Shown one piece after another: positions 43,223-53,901 of a stretch of 64,000 bases of DNA. The notes under the pieces are model-generated. The model saw nothing but the letters and a program-made list of their open reading frames with translations. It did no database searches and had not been told where the DNA came from. The stretch lies in NCBI GenBank assembly GCA_033439765.1, contig JAULSN010000002.1, positions 2,108,001 to 2,172,000 of the forward strand, given 5' to 3'. Source of the stretch: Lasiosphaeria ovina. Its lineage: Eukaryota; Ascomycota; Sordariomycetes; Sordariales; Lasiosphaeriaceae. Positions within the stretch are counted from its first letter, which is position 1; each line of letters starts with the position of its first letter. Position numbers and translations under genes: made by a program.

Positions 43223-45274
43223 ATGTCGTTGTCCAGGCCTGGCCCCGTGTTGAGGGCGGCGATCCTTATCGTGTCGACAACAGCTGCCCAGGACCCCTCA
43301 ACTGACTCGGCCGATGCTGCCGTCAGGGATGTCTTTGAGACGGACGGCGGCGGCCAGTGGACAGTCACGGACTCGGCCATCGTCGGCGATGTCGTCGCCC
43401 ATATCCAACGGCAGATCATGCTGTGGACTGACAGCAGAAGAGAAGGAGAAGGAGACGCCGTCAACCTGATCGTCACCACGGGCGGCACTGGTTTTGCCGT
43501 CGCCGACGACACTCCCGAGGCAGTCTCGCCTCTCCTGCACAAGGACGCCCCCGGACTAGTCCACGGCATGCTAGCCGCTTCACTAGCCGTCACGCCCTTT
43601 GCAATGATGTCGCGGCCCGTCGCCGGCATCCGGAACCAGACCGTCATTATCACGCTCCCCGGATCCCCCAAGGGCGCCAAAGAGAATCTCAGGGCCGTGC
43701 TCAGGACGCTGCCCCATGCCTGTCTGCAAGCTGTGGGAGCAAACTCTAGAGCTCTCCACTCGGGCGGCGTGAGGAGGCTGGAACAGGAAGCCCGAGTCGG
43801 GTCTGGTGCTGTCGACGGACACGCACATGCCCACCACCACGGACACGATCATGGACACAGCCACGGCCACGGACATGGCCACGGCCACGGTGGTCTTGTG
43901 CGGCACACCAAACCCAGCGAGAACCCCAAGTCGAACGACCCGAGTCTTGGACCGAGCCGTCGGCACAGAGAGTCTCCCTATCCCATGCTCTCGGTAGAAA
44001 AGGCCCTCGAGCTGATCAAGGAGCACACCCCAGCCCCTGAAATTGTCGCGGAAAGGGTGGGCAGCGCACTGGTCGGCGCGGTCCTCGCTCGGGATGTGAA
44101 AGCCAGGGAGAATGTGCCGGCGTTTAGGGCGAGCATCGTGGACGGCTATGCCGTTGTGGTTCCCCGCGACGGCGACATGAAGGGCGTGTTTCCCGTCACC
44201 TCCGTATCGCATGCCGCCCCCGGAGAGGCTGCTGCTTTGAAGGAAGGCGAGATTGCGAGGATCACGACCGGCGCACCGCTGCCCCCCGGCGCCACTTCCG
44301 TCATCATGGTCGAGGACACGGTGCTGGTGTCGATGACTGACGACGATAAGGAGGAGAAGGAGATTGAGATCCTGGCAGACAACGTCAAGGAGGGCGAGAA
44401 CATCAGGGAAGTCGGCAGCGACATAAGACAGGGCGACCTCATCCTCGGAAAAGGGGAGCAGGTGTCGACCTCTGGAGGCGAGATCGGCCTTCTGGCCGCC
44501 ACGGGCGTGGCCGAGGTGCAGGTCTACCGACGCCCGACCATCGGAGTCTTGTCAACCGGCGACGAGATTGTCGAATCCAGCCGCCCGGGCGACCTTCGGC
44601 TCGGGGAGGTCCGGGACACCAACCGCCCGACGCTGATTTCGGCGGCCGAGGAGCGGGGCTACGAGGTCATCGACTTTGGCATCGCAAGCGACAAGTCGGG
44701 ATCGCTGGAGGAGCACCTGAGGCAGGCGCTGCGCCAAACGGATCTCGTCATCACCACGGGCGGGGTATCGATGGGCGAGCTCGACCTGCTGAAGCCCACG
44801 ATAGAGCGCTCCCTCGGCGGAACCATCCACTTTGGCCGCGTGGCCATGAAGCCCGGCAAGCCGACGACGTTTGCGACAGTGCCCGTGAAGGACAACGCCG
44901 GCGAGAGGGTTTCCAAGGTCATCTTCTCTCTGCCAGGGAACCCGGCCTCGGCGCTGGTCACGTTCCACCTCTTTGTGCTCCCGGCTCTGCACCAAATGTC
45001 CGGCATCTCTCCCCTCGGTCTCACACGAGTGCCTGTGACGTTGTCCCACGACTTCCCCCTAGACAAGGCTCGGCCCGAATACCAGCGAGCTATCGTTTCC
45101 ATTACCAAGGACGGAACACTTTCTGCGACTAGCACAGGAGGCCAAAGGAGCTCCAAGGTTGGCAGTATGAAGGGCGCCAATGCTCTCCTTTGCCTGCCGA
45201 GCGGCCTAGAACCGCTACAAAAGGGAACCAAGGTCGAGGCATTGTTGATGGGTGACATACGAAGTAGTTTATAA
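43223..45274 (+). CDS. cnxE: Molybdenum cofactor biosynthesis fusion protein (MogA-MoeA type, CnxE/gephyrin-like)
   Basis: Two-domain enzyme that adenylates molybdopterin and then inserts molybdate, giving active Moco for nitrate reductase, sulfite oxidase and xanthine dehydrogenase; the equivalents are A. nidulans cnxE and N. crassa nit-9. One uninterrupted exon, 683 residues. The N-terminal G (MogA-like) domain, about residues 1-185, has RAAILIVSTTAAQDPSTDSA, TTGGTGF and TLPGSPKGAKENL. A linker at about 198-224 is a striking His/Gly run (repeated HGHGHG). The E (MoeA-like) domain, about 255-683, has MLSVEKALELI, FRASIVDGYAV, ITTGAPLPPGATSVIMVEDT, IGVLSTGDEI, DTNRPTLISAAEERGYEV, TTGGVSMGELDLLKP, MKPGKPTTFA and LPGNPASALV. 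Domain order G-E is that of fungal CnxE and animal gephyrin, opposite to plant Cnx1. Head-to-head with POP5. Confidence 0.97.
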   Translation: MSLSRPGPVLRAAILIVSTTAAQDPSTDSADAAVRDVFETDGGGQWTVTDSAIVGDVVAHIQRQIMLWTDSRREGEGDAVNLIVTTGGTGFAVADDTPEAVSPLLHKDAPGLVHGMLAASLAVTPFAMMSRPVAGIRNQTVIITLPGSPKGAKENLRAVLRTLPHACLQAVGANSRALHSGGVRRLEQEARVGSGAVDGHAHAHHHGHDHGHSHGHGHGHGHGGLVRHTKPSENPKSNDPSLGPSRRHRESPYPMLSVEKALELIKEHTPAPEIVAERVGSALVGAVLARDVKARENVPAFRASIVDGYAVVVPRDGDMKGVFPVTSVSHAAPGEAAALKEGEIARITTGAPLPPGATSVIMVEDTVLVSMTDDDKEEKEIEILADNVKEGENIREVGSDIRQGDLILGKGEQVSTSGGEIGLLAATGVAEVQVYRRPTIGVLSTGDEIVESSRPGDLRLGEVRDTNRPTLISAAEERGYEVIDFGIASDKSGSLEEHLRQALRQTDLVITTGGVSMGELDLLKPTIERSLGGTIHFGRVAMKPGKPTTFATVPVKDNAGERVSKVIFSLPGNPASALVTFHLFVLPALHQMSGISPLGLTRVPVTLSHDFPLDKARPEYQRAIVSITKDGTLSATSTGGQRSSKVGSMKGANALLCLPSGLEPLQKGTKVEALLMGDIRSSL

Positions 45275-45499
45275 CCAAGCTATAGACAGCAAAGGTGGCT
45301 GCAGAGGAACTAACCATGTAATAACCTTGACGAGCTTTTGTACAGTTGAAACTTCTAACAAGCCGTGAGATATGCTGACCGCCCCAATTGACCATTCCTA
45401 GCCTTCTTCCAAAACGCCAATGATAATGAAGCTACAGAGACACGCTTATGAGAAGCAGTCCAAATACAGGTCGCAGGGTACAGATGCGAAGCCAAGGCC

Positions 45500-46411
45500 T
45501 TAGGCGGTGCCAAACTCCTTCGCTTTGCCGGATACAAGAAGACCAATAATGAGACCAAACAGGCCCAGCACGGAGCTGAAAATCTCAATGACTAGGATCT
45601 TGACGAAGCTGTTGGGGGTTAGGTCAGCAATCTCGTCGGAGCAGGTAGGTGTCGCCATGAAACATACAGTGTAGGGTCGGCAGCGTCTGCAAGCGCAGCT
45701 CCGCTACCGTTGATGCCGACAGCAATGCCGCAGATCATGTTGCACATGCCGACCGTGATGCCGGCCCAGAAGAGCGCAAAGCCCGTGTAGTAGGCGTCGC
45801 CCGAGAAGGACTTCTCTCCCTGGGAAGGACTAAGCAGCGAAGAGAACACAATGGCCATAATGACGCCGTAGATGGCGACGACCTCACAGAATATGATGGA
45901 AATCAGGTTCTTGGTTCGGATGCGGGGTGCCTTGACGCCTCCGCCGAGAATTGAGGATCCGGTGATAAAGATGCCCCTACAGATCGCGACCCACGAGATT
46001 AGAGAGGTGAACAGATAGGGTCGCTGGCGTATGTAGAGAGAAGATAGGATGGAGTGTCGTACCATGCCGCGCCCACAACCGATAGGCCTATACAGAGGGC
46101 GATGCCCAGGTCTGCCCACGCGTACGGCGAGACTGATTCGAGAAAGGCTCCGACCTAGACCACCGGGAAGTTGTGTGAGAAACAAGGACGGAAATGTGCG
46201 CAAGGCTCGATCGAGTAGTTTGGCATACATTGAAAGCTTCTCCGCTGCCCGTGAATAGCATATCTGCGCGCGGTCGTACGTCAGCAGTGCATCCCCAACG
46301 CCGAGCTTCATTTAGCTCGACTTGAGTTCGGTAGGCGGCAGAAATAGACTCACAAGCTCCCACCACGGCCAAACTCGCCCCTGCCCCGCCGAGTCCGTAG
46401 GTCAAGCTCAT
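45500..46411 (-). CDS. VMA16: V-type proton ATPase proteolipid subunit c''
   Basis: Rotor-ring subunit of the V0 sector of the vacuolar proton pump. Five exons: 46411-46354, 46263-46229, 46154-46063, 45976-45668 and 45608-45500; 200 residues (yeast 213). Order: a first hydrophobic stretch around [25 protein letters not shown], then [66 protein letters not shown], where the Glu in IFCE is the proton-carrying carboxylate of c'' (third helix). Then [43 protein letters not shown] and [28 protein letters not shown] follow; the last helix has a second Glu (VIEIF). The GITVG...GVGI-like ring motifs and the tail KEFGTA confirm it. Head-to-head with TOA2. Confidence 0.95.
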
Positions 46412-46814
46412 CGTGAAAGGTGTCCGTCGTTCAACAGGGTTCTGGCTGGAGCTGGTTGTCGTGTCGAGGCTGTCTCGAAGCCGGCGATCCCTTTCCCAAA
46501 GCTTCGGGGGTCATCAAAAGAGGCTCGTCCAAACAGGTGCGTGCGTGCCCCATCCGCAATTCAAACCACCAACTCGCCAAGGCTGCAGCTCAAGCTTGGG
46601 CTCCGCACGTGACCATTCCGCCCCCCCAAACTCCTTCCTGGAAATCTACGTCACATGATTCGCCCGCTGACTCATCCTTTGTTCCAACCGCCTCTTTCCC
46701 TAAGCTATTCCCTCCTACAGCTTTCCACCTTACATCACGCATGTCAGAGGTGTCGCAAATCGCAACCCTCTTTCGCATCCAACAAGCAAGTGCAAGAGCA
46801 GGTCGGACAATACC
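46412..46814. promoter_or_regulatory. Divergent promoter region (VMA16 / TOA2)
   Basis: A 403-bp spacer between two head-to-head housekeeping genes. No TATA box or repeated motif is evident. Confidence 0.6.
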
Positions 46815-47512
46815 ATGGCGACCAACTCGACGAACTTTTATGATTTGTATCGTCATGGAAGGTACATCAATTGGGCCCCCGCGCCGCGGCAGATCTGTTG
46901 GATTTGAGAGAGTTGGCCGCTGACACTTTGGTGGCAGCCTGGGAACGACTCTGACCGACGCGCTCGATGACCTGATTGGGGCCGAGCGCATCGACCCTCA
47001 GTTGGCGATGAAGGTCCTGACCCAGTTCGACCGCATCGTTGCCGAGTCCCTGTCGGATAAGGTCAAGGCTCGGTTGACTTTCAAGGTGAATGACAACTCT
47101 CGTTGGAATTCCGTCCTTGGTGTCCTCCTGTCCTTTGACTTTTCTTGAAGTCAAGACTCCTGCTCTCGGGTTATTTGTCGTTTTCTGCAGCAGGACATTA
47201 TATGCATAGCATATTCCCAGCATATTCCCAGCATCTGTCGTTTACCCCTTTACCATTCCCTTGTCATTTCATAACGGCATATCACACACCCATTGCACAC
47301 AAGCCGGAACAGCCCATTTCCGATGCGTGTAACGTGGGCATGAGTTGACCACCATAAAACAGGGCTCGCTCGACACCTACCGCTTCTGCGACGAAGTCTG
47401 GACCTTCTTGATCAAGAACGTCACGTTTAAGATGGATAACGGCAGCCACTCCGTTGTGGCCGACAAAGTCAAGATTGTCAGCTGCAGCGCGAAACGCACC
47501 GATGAGAAGTAG
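46815..47512 (+). CDS. TOA2: Transcription initiation factor IIA small (gamma) subunit
   Basis: TFIIA subunit that stabilises TBP on promoters during RNA polymerase II preinitiation. Exons 46815-46861, 46938-47085 and 47363-47512 give 114 residues (yeast 122, human 109). The protein reads [48 protein letters not shown], the N-terminal helical part that pairs with Toa1. After the 277-bp second intron comes [24 protein letters not shown] then [11 protein letters not shown], the beta-barrel part that touches TBP. Residue pattern and length match TFIIA-gamma throughout. The second intron is longer than most in the window. Confidence 0.96.
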
Positions 47513-48266
47513 GACATCTACCATCGACTACATGTGAGGTTCGACCAGTTTAGGAGATCTCTTGAAAAAGATTTATACCCAGACAGTTCGACATGTCAAT
47601 AGGAAGGATAGATCAATGACTCCCGAATTGTCACGTAAATACGCGTGTATTATTGTAATCCGTACCTTCCCCACACCGCACTAACTCAGGTCCTGTACAC
47701 TCTAATCCCTGAATTATTGTTAGTAGGGGACTCTCCAAGATTTGAAAGGCCTTAATAAGTTAAGGCTCGCCCTGAAGGTTTTCCGCCGAGGAGGTAAAAG
47801 CTATTGGAATCCCTATTTTATAATCTTGGAGGCCTTTCTCTACCTATAAATACCTATTAAAGGCTTTTCCTACCCGGCAGATTTACTGTGATCTTTCCTA
47901 TTTGTAAGTATCTACCAAGGTACCAAGCCAACAAACATTCAGGGATTAGAGTGTAAGCTGCAACATTGACCTTTCGAAGACCTTGACCTCCTGTGGCAAT
48001 TCTCAAACACGGTAGCAAAAGACCAGGCTGCCTGACTCAACTCAATTGGAGCCCAGAGACAAAGCCAACCCGCACAAAACAAGCTCCTCAGTCCTGTCAA
48101 CTAACTGCCGGACTTTACCGGACTTTAGCGCGTGCGCGGCAAACCTGGGGGACCTAGTTGCAGGTGCCAGCAGCCGACCGTCTCATTGGAGATTCCATTC
48201 ATTCATTCCATTCATTCATTGCCTTTTCCATTGAATCTCAGCCTCGCAGCCGACTCCATAACAGCA
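47513..48266. other. Spacer between TOA2 and TMEM42-like gene, holding a MITE
   Basis: Most of it is a 256-bp terminal-repeat element at 47698-47953 (separate entry). The rest is the 3' flank of TOA2 and the promoter of the next gene, with ATTCATTC repeats near 48200. No gene is seen. Confidence 0.7.
47698..47953. mobile_element. MITE with perfect terminal inverted repeats and TA target duplication
   Basis: The left end (47696-47714) reads TACACTCTAATCCCTGAAT. The right end (47937-47955) is its exact reverse complement, 19 of 19 including the outer TA. Similarity continues inward at TTGTT, so the repeat is about 26 bp with two mismatches. The outermost TA on both sides is what a Tc1/mariner-type TA target-site duplication would leave. 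The 256-bp interior is AT-rich with short hairpins (for example CCTTAATAAGTTAAGG) and has no coding frame, so this is a non-autonomous miniature inverted-repeat element. It sits about 180 bp downstream of the TOA2 stop and about 310 bp upstream of the TMEM42-like start. Perfect ends suggest a fairly young copy. The family name and the mobilising transposase are not visible here. Confidence 0.85.
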
Positions 48267-49458
48267 ATGCCCGTCAGCAAGGCAGCAGGGAAGGCTCACT
48301 CTCCTGAGCTTCCGTCTTCATCAGTCGGCTCCTCTTCTTCCGCAAGGACCAGCCTCTTCCCCCCGCAGCAGCCGTCCCACGTTAAGAAGCGGCGGCTGCA
48401 CCGGGCTGCGGCTCAAATGGATGCACAGCAACAAGACGACGGCGAGCGTCGGACCTTGATAGTAGACGGCAGCGACACGACGGCACCGCCTAATAACAAC
48501 AACGACTCCATGGCTCCCACGACGTTCTCTAGTCGGAACCAGTGGATCCTGTTTGCCCTAGCCAGCGGAGCCTGTGCTGCCTTTAACGGCGTCTTTGCTA
48601 AACTGTACGTTTTGAGAGAGAGAGACCGTGGCTGTTTTTATGTCTTGAAAATTTATGTACCCCCGTCACATCGTGTTACCATGTGCCGAGCGCAAACGTC
48701 GCTAACAAAACCATCCGCATGTCGCAGAACAACCACCGAGCTGACGTCGAGCTTGTCCGAGGCTATTGCACGCTTGTTCGGCCTCTCTGCGTACGAGGGC
48801 GTTGTTGAAGCCGTCACGCGAGCTGTGAGTCGCTCTCCCTCTCTGAGCGTGTCTTTTGGGAGCGCCGCAAACGTCTGGATGAGCATTGCGGAGTGTCGTT
48901 TCTTGTGTCAACTCACAGAGGAGTGGTTCCCTGACTAATATCGCACTTGCTTGTTTAGATCTTCTTTGGGCTTAATCTCGTGTTCAATGGCGTGGTATGT
49001 CTCTTGTGTCAACTTCCCATGGTTGTGGTATTGCCTCTATTTGAACAGACCTGGCTGATGCTCTCCAGATGTGGACCTTGTTCACCACCGCCCTCGCGCG
49101 GGGAAACTCAACAACGCAGGTGTCAATCATGAACACGTCTGCCAACTTCGTCATCACCGCCATCCTCGGGTTTGCCATCTTCTCGGAGTCGCTCCCGCCG
49201 CTGTGGTGGCTCGGCGCGGCTATGCTTGTTGCCGGGAACGTCATCATCGGGCGCAAGGACGAAGGGAGCGAACAAGCTCCTGCGGGCGAAGGCGCCTCCT
49301 CTGCAGCGTCCCTTGCCGAGCATGGGGCGAGCGCTTATGAGGTCAGCACTCGGTTAGATGAGCTCCGGCCAGAGGATAAGAGAATCGAGGATGGGGATAT
49401 TTTGGACCTCAACTTTGAGGAGACAGACGAGCTGGTTCCCCCTGCCCAGCGTCGATGA
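48267..49458 (+). CDS. TMEM42-like EamA/DMT-fold membrane protein
   Basis: Small multispanning membrane protein of the drug/metabolite transporter-like fold; closest in layout to TMEM42. Four exons: 48267-48604, 48728-48824, 48959-48994 (36 nt) and 49069-49458, together 286 residues. A long disordered N-terminus (Ser-rich, then KKRRLHRAAAQ and an Asn-rich run) precedes the first helix RNQWILFALASGACAAFNGVFAKL. A loop TTTELTSSLSEAIARLFGL follows, then IFFGLNLVFNGVMWTLFTTALARGNSTTQVSIMNTSANFVITAILGFAIFSESLPPLWWLGAAMLVAGNVIIGRK, containing three more helices. The tail is acidic (EDGDILDLNFEETDEL). The NGVFAKL and ANFVITAILGFAIFSE boxes are characteristic. Substrate and location are unknown. Confidence 0.88.
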
Positions 49459-49964
49459 GTTGGGGTTTATAACGCTTCAAAAACTGTTCAAATAGATCTT
49501 TTCTTTTTTCGCATATACTGCATACTGCATGATACCTTCAGCCGCGGTTTAACGCTCCCATTGTGAGTTTGACGCGGCCAAGGCTCGGTATTGCCACCAC
49601 ATCGAAACATGGAAGTGACCTCAAGACGCAACATATTCTCTTCATTCCGGACAGAGTCAACTTCAAGAGGTACTTTCAGAAGTTCCAACGGAATGGTACT
49701 CGAGTTTTAAATTTGTAGGGTGTTGTTAATTAATTCCGGCTGTCTTGGCATAGATTCACACGTCCCCGGTAGAACGGAAGTGTGCCAGACTTGAACGTTT
49801 CAGGGATTAACGCAGTGGCGGCTCACTAACGTTTAGTGCGGGGCAGCGGTTTTGGAGGGGTCGGAAAACTCGAGGTCTCTCCGATGATCAGTACGCAACA
49901 CGCACAAAAGAATCGGCGTCAGGTGTTGTCGCTCCCTATCTCGGGAAAAGGAAAGCCATCCACC
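49459..49964. other. Spacer between TMEM42-like gene and TYW1
   Basis: It holds the 3' flank of one gene and the promoter of the next. I see no gene or strong motif. Confidence 0.6.
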
Positions 49965-52429
49965 ATGTCGTACGAGTCTTGGGAGTCGAGCCCGTCCGCA
50001 CTCTCGGGCCTTGCTCAGTGTAAGTGCCACTTTCCCCAATGCGTTTCACCACAGTATCGGTATCCGTACCTGCGTTTTCCCAAAACTGACTGAACTTTGT
50101 GGACGTAGATGCCGTCGAGTTATGGCACGAGCACCGAATCCCCATCATCCTCACGGCGTTTTTCTCTCTAGTCTTGCTAAGAGTGTATCTCCATTGGACG
50201 GAGCAGAAGCAGGAGCTGCTCGTGTTCCCCAAGATCTACAACGAGCCGGCCCCGCAGCGCCAGGCGGTGGCCAAGGTTGAGCCCACAAGCGAAAATGCCG
50301 CCGTCGAAGTAGAGGAGAAGGGCGGCGGTGCACAGTCGGAGAACACGGCCAGGAAGCCAGCCGCAAACGGGCCGCGCCGGATCAAGGGTGAGCTCACCAA
50401 GAAGGCTCGCGCTGCTGGCGCGAACGAGGCGCGCAAGATACAGGTTCTCGTCTTTTACTCGTCAATAACGGCCAACACTGAACGGATCGCGCGCGAGTTC
50501 GCACGGGCATTGGAAGTTGCTCTGGGGTGCGCCGGCTCCGGGCAGAAGTCGGATTCCTCGTTTCTGGCCCCCCGAGTCCTGGATCTCTCGGAAGCCGACT
50601 ATGACGAGTATTTGATTACGCCCCCAAAGATGGAGAGCGACGGGGCGCCGGTCGACCTATTTTATCTCTTTCTGCTGCCGAGCTACAACATCGACACAAT
50701 CAACGACAACCTCTTGGAGCATATGAAGGAGACGCACCACGACTTCCGGATCGATACTTCGCCTCTCTCGTCAATCATTGGCTATTCCGTGTTTGGGTTC
50801 GGCGACAGAGAGGGGTGGCCGACCGAGGATGAAGGATTCTGTTTCCAGGCCAAAGAGGTAGACAGATGGATGGCCAAGTTGACTGGGCGGAAGCGCGCCT
50901 ACCCGCTTGGCATGGGCGACTGGAAGAGAGACGGCTCTGCGCGTCTCTCAGAATGGCAAGCTGGACTAACCGAAGTGCTGAAGCTGGTGGAGAGCACGGG
51001 GAGCCTGGGGGAGGGCGTGGAGGGCTCGGGAGACCCGATAGAAAGCGACGACGAAGGCGACGCGGATGACGACGGCGAAGTGGTGTTCGACGATGATGCG
51101 CCAGAGGCGAAAACAAAGAGTTCAGGCAGCATTGAGGACGTTGAAGACATGGGGCGGATAATGGAGATGTCGCAGGCCGACGGCTCCGTAAAACAGACGA
51201 AAGCCCCAATCGCCATCGACTTCACGACACAGGGAAAGACGAAGCCGAGGAAGACGGCCATTGTCACCGTGAAGGAAATGGTGCCCAAGAACTCGCCCAC
51301 ATATGCATCCCTGACCAAGCAAGGCTACTCCATCGTCGGATCCCATTCAGGGGTCAAGATATGCCGGTGGACCAAGTCGGCGCTGCGCGGTCGAGGGTCG
51401 TGCTACAAGTACTCGTTTTACGGCATCAACTCACATCAGTGCATGGAGACGACGCCGTCTCTCTCGTGCTCCAACAAATGCGTCTTTTGCTGGCGCCACG
51501 GGACCAACCCCGTCGGCACGACCTGGCGCTGGGTCGTGGACCCCCCTCAGCTCATCTTCGACGGCGTCAAGGAAAACCACTACAAGAAAATCAAGATGAT
51601 GCGCGGCGTGCCTGGCGTGCGCGCCGAGCGCTTCGCCGAGGCCATGCGCATCCGCCACTGCGCGCTCTCGCTGGTCGGCGAGCCCATCTTCTACCCGCAC
51701 ATCAACGAGTTCCTGGGCATGCTGCACGCGGAGCGCATCTCGTCCTTCCTGGTGTGCAACGCGCAGCACCCGGACGAGCTCGCGGCGCTCAAGCACGTCA
51801 CGCAGCTGTACGTCAGCATCGACGCGTCGAACCGCGAGTCGCTGCGCCGCATCGACCGGCCGCTGCACCGCGACTTCTGGGAGCGCTTCCAGCACTGCCT
51901 CGAGATCCTACGCGAGCGCCGCTTCCGCCAGCGCACCGTCTTCCGCCTGACCCTCGTCAAGGGCTTCAACGTCGAGGACGAGGCCGAGGGCTACGCGGAC
52001 CTGGTCGAAAAGGGCCTGCCGTGCTTCGTCGAGGTGAAAGGCGTCACCTACTGCGGCACGTCGACGTCGAGCAACGCCGGCCTGACCATGGCCAACGTGC
52101 CCTTCTACCAGGAGGTGTGCGACTTCGTCGTCGCGCTCAACGCGAGCCTCGAGAGGCGCGGGCTCAAGTACGGCATCGCCGCCGAGCACGCCCACAGCTG
52201 CTGCATCCTCATCGCCAGCGAGCGCTTCAACGTCGACGGCAAGTGGCACACGCTGATCGACTACGAAAAGTTCTTCCAGCTGCTCGAGGCCAAGGGGCCC
52301 GACGGCGACTTTTCGCCAGAGGACTACATGGGTGCCGCGACCCCTGAGTGGGCCACGTGGGGCCAGGGCGGGTTCGACCCGCGAGACCAGAGAGTAGATA
52401 GGAAGGGAAGGCCAATCGAGGCCAATTGA
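49965..52429 (+). CDS. TYW1: tRNA 4-demethylwyosine synthase (radical SAM)
   Basis: Second step of wybutosine synthesis on tRNA-Phe position 37: condenses N1-methylguanosine with pyruvate carbons by radical SAM chemistry. Exons 49965-50019 and 50109-52429 give 791 residues. Near the N-terminus is a single hydrophobic helix (HEHRIPIILTAFFSLVLLRVYLHW), matching the membrane-anchored fungal form. A flavodoxin-like domain begins near residue 130 (KIQVLVFYSSITANTERIAREF) with GFGDREGWPTEDEGFCFQAKEVDRW. An acidic linker (DDEGDADDDGEVVFDDD) leads to the radical SAM core: Cys472, Cys476 and Cys479 in SCSNKCVFCWRHGTNPVGTTW (CX3CX2C, ligating the SAM cluster), then VPGVRAERFAEAMRIRHCALSLVGEPIFYPHIN, FLVCNAQHP, YVSIDAS and GVTYCGTSTSSNAGLTMANVPFY. 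It ends just before a T run. Convergent with TOM20. Confidence 0.97.
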
Positions 52430-53061
52430 GATACTCGGAAGGACAAAAGAATGGTTGGTATAGACTTTTTTTTTTTTTTGCAACTGCTCAGAAATGAAAA
52501 GAAGACAAACCAAAGAGATTTTGCTCAATGCCATACCCGTCGTGTTCCAGACTAGCGGTTCTTTGACGTGGTGGCGACTTTGGGTTGTTGTTGTGGCCGT
52601 TGATCTGGTTTATATATCTGTTGTCATTAGGCTCAAAAGCAGCAAGTCTCGGGCTCCTGTCGCCTATGATATCGTCCAAGATTCGTTTATGTACAATGTT
52701 CTTTACATAGTCCTCTCTCCCCCCAGACAGACAGCACTGCCACTGCCGCCCCGAAAACACAAGAAGAAGAAAAACAAGGTATTATACAACACGGCCTGCC
52801 GCTCAGACCGTAGTCCTCAGACAGGCAGGCCACGATCGAAAATGTCCGGAGAGAGCTTACCGATGGAGGTGTAAGAGTGGAGGGGGATGGGGCCAATACA
52901 GGTTGCCTTTTTCTGGACCTTGTCCGCTCCTTGGGGGTCGGGGGGGAGGGATGTGTCCCGGCTCACAATACGCCGGCGTCGTCTATAGAGCATCGCGACG
53001 AGAGGGCTGGGGTTGGGGCTTCGAACAGCAGCTCCGTCTAGGACCCTCGATGTCTCGAGCT
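52430..53061. other. Convergent 3' flanks of TYW1 and TOM20
   Basis: It should carry both 3' UTRs. A 13-base T run lies at about 52467-52479. No gene seen. Confidence 0.6.
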
Positions 53062-53901
53062 CTAGTCAAGTCCCACGCCCGGGATTCCACCCAGCTCGCT
53101 CATCTCGCCCATCTGGCGCATCATTTCGGCCACGTCGACGCCGGAGCCGGGGGAGCCCCCGACCCTGACGGTTCCATCATACGCAATCATCTCGGCCAGG
53201 ATGTCCAAGATCGGCTGTGTGAGGTGAAAAAGGTAGTCGGTTAGTGACGGCTACTATGGCAGGGGGGGGGGGGGCACTGGCCATATATGCTTCTTACCTT
53301 GGCGACTGTGTTGTCGTATATGTTGATCAGGTCGGCAGGCGTAGGATACACCTTGAGGGCCTTGTAGAACGCGAGTGCGGCCTCGATACCCTTGGAGGCT
53401 GTGAGGATGAAGAAGTGCCCGTTAGCTAAACCTTGAATCTTTTACCAACGCAGTGGCTCCGTTCGGAAATGGAAAGGGCTGAACGTTGGGTGGGAGGGGG
53501 GGTGCTTACGATCCGCACCGAGGACCTCGCCGGTCTGGACCTGTTCGAGGAAGTACTGCTCTTTCTCCTCGGAGGAACTTGGGAAGCCCTCCTCCTTTGC
53601 CTCGTCAACCGCCCGCTTGATGGCTTGCTTCTGGGCTTGTGCGTTGGCTTGGGCCTGGCCCTTCTCGAGGCGATGCTGTCTCCTCTCGTTGCGGCGCAGC
53701 TCTCTCCGGAACTCGGTCTGCGTGCGCCGGCGGTAGTCGAACCATACTGCGTAAGCTAGCGCGGGAGAGGTCGGGTCTTGTTAGCCGGTCCGCTTGGTGC
53801 CGTATCTGTCACGGGTTGGGAATGGGAAGGCACATACCGAGCACGCCCGTAGCTAGTGCCGCCGCTGCTGCGGTTGCGACGACCGTGGTTTGGGAGGACA
53901 T
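53062..53901 (-). CDS. TOM20: Mitochondrial import receptor subunit TOM20
   Basis: Outer-membrane receptor of the TOM complex that binds presequences. Exons 53901-53838, 53755-53510, 53398-53298 and 53214-53062 give 187 residues (yeast 183). The N-terminus is a signal anchor: [32 protein letters not shown], hydrophobic then basic, leaving the bulk in the cytosol. A charged helix [32 protein letters not shown] follows, then [70 protein letters not shown], the single TPR-like presequence-binding fold. A Gly/Met-rich tail ends in GIPGVGLD. Introns have GTATGT or GTAAG donors. The third intron contains a 13-base G run. Head-to-head with EXO84. Confidence 0.96.

Noticed and set aside
51361..52347. 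Plus-strand frame of 328 codons inside TYW1
   Set aside because: Alternative frame of the GC-rich radical SAM exon, Arg/Ala/His-rich with no motif.
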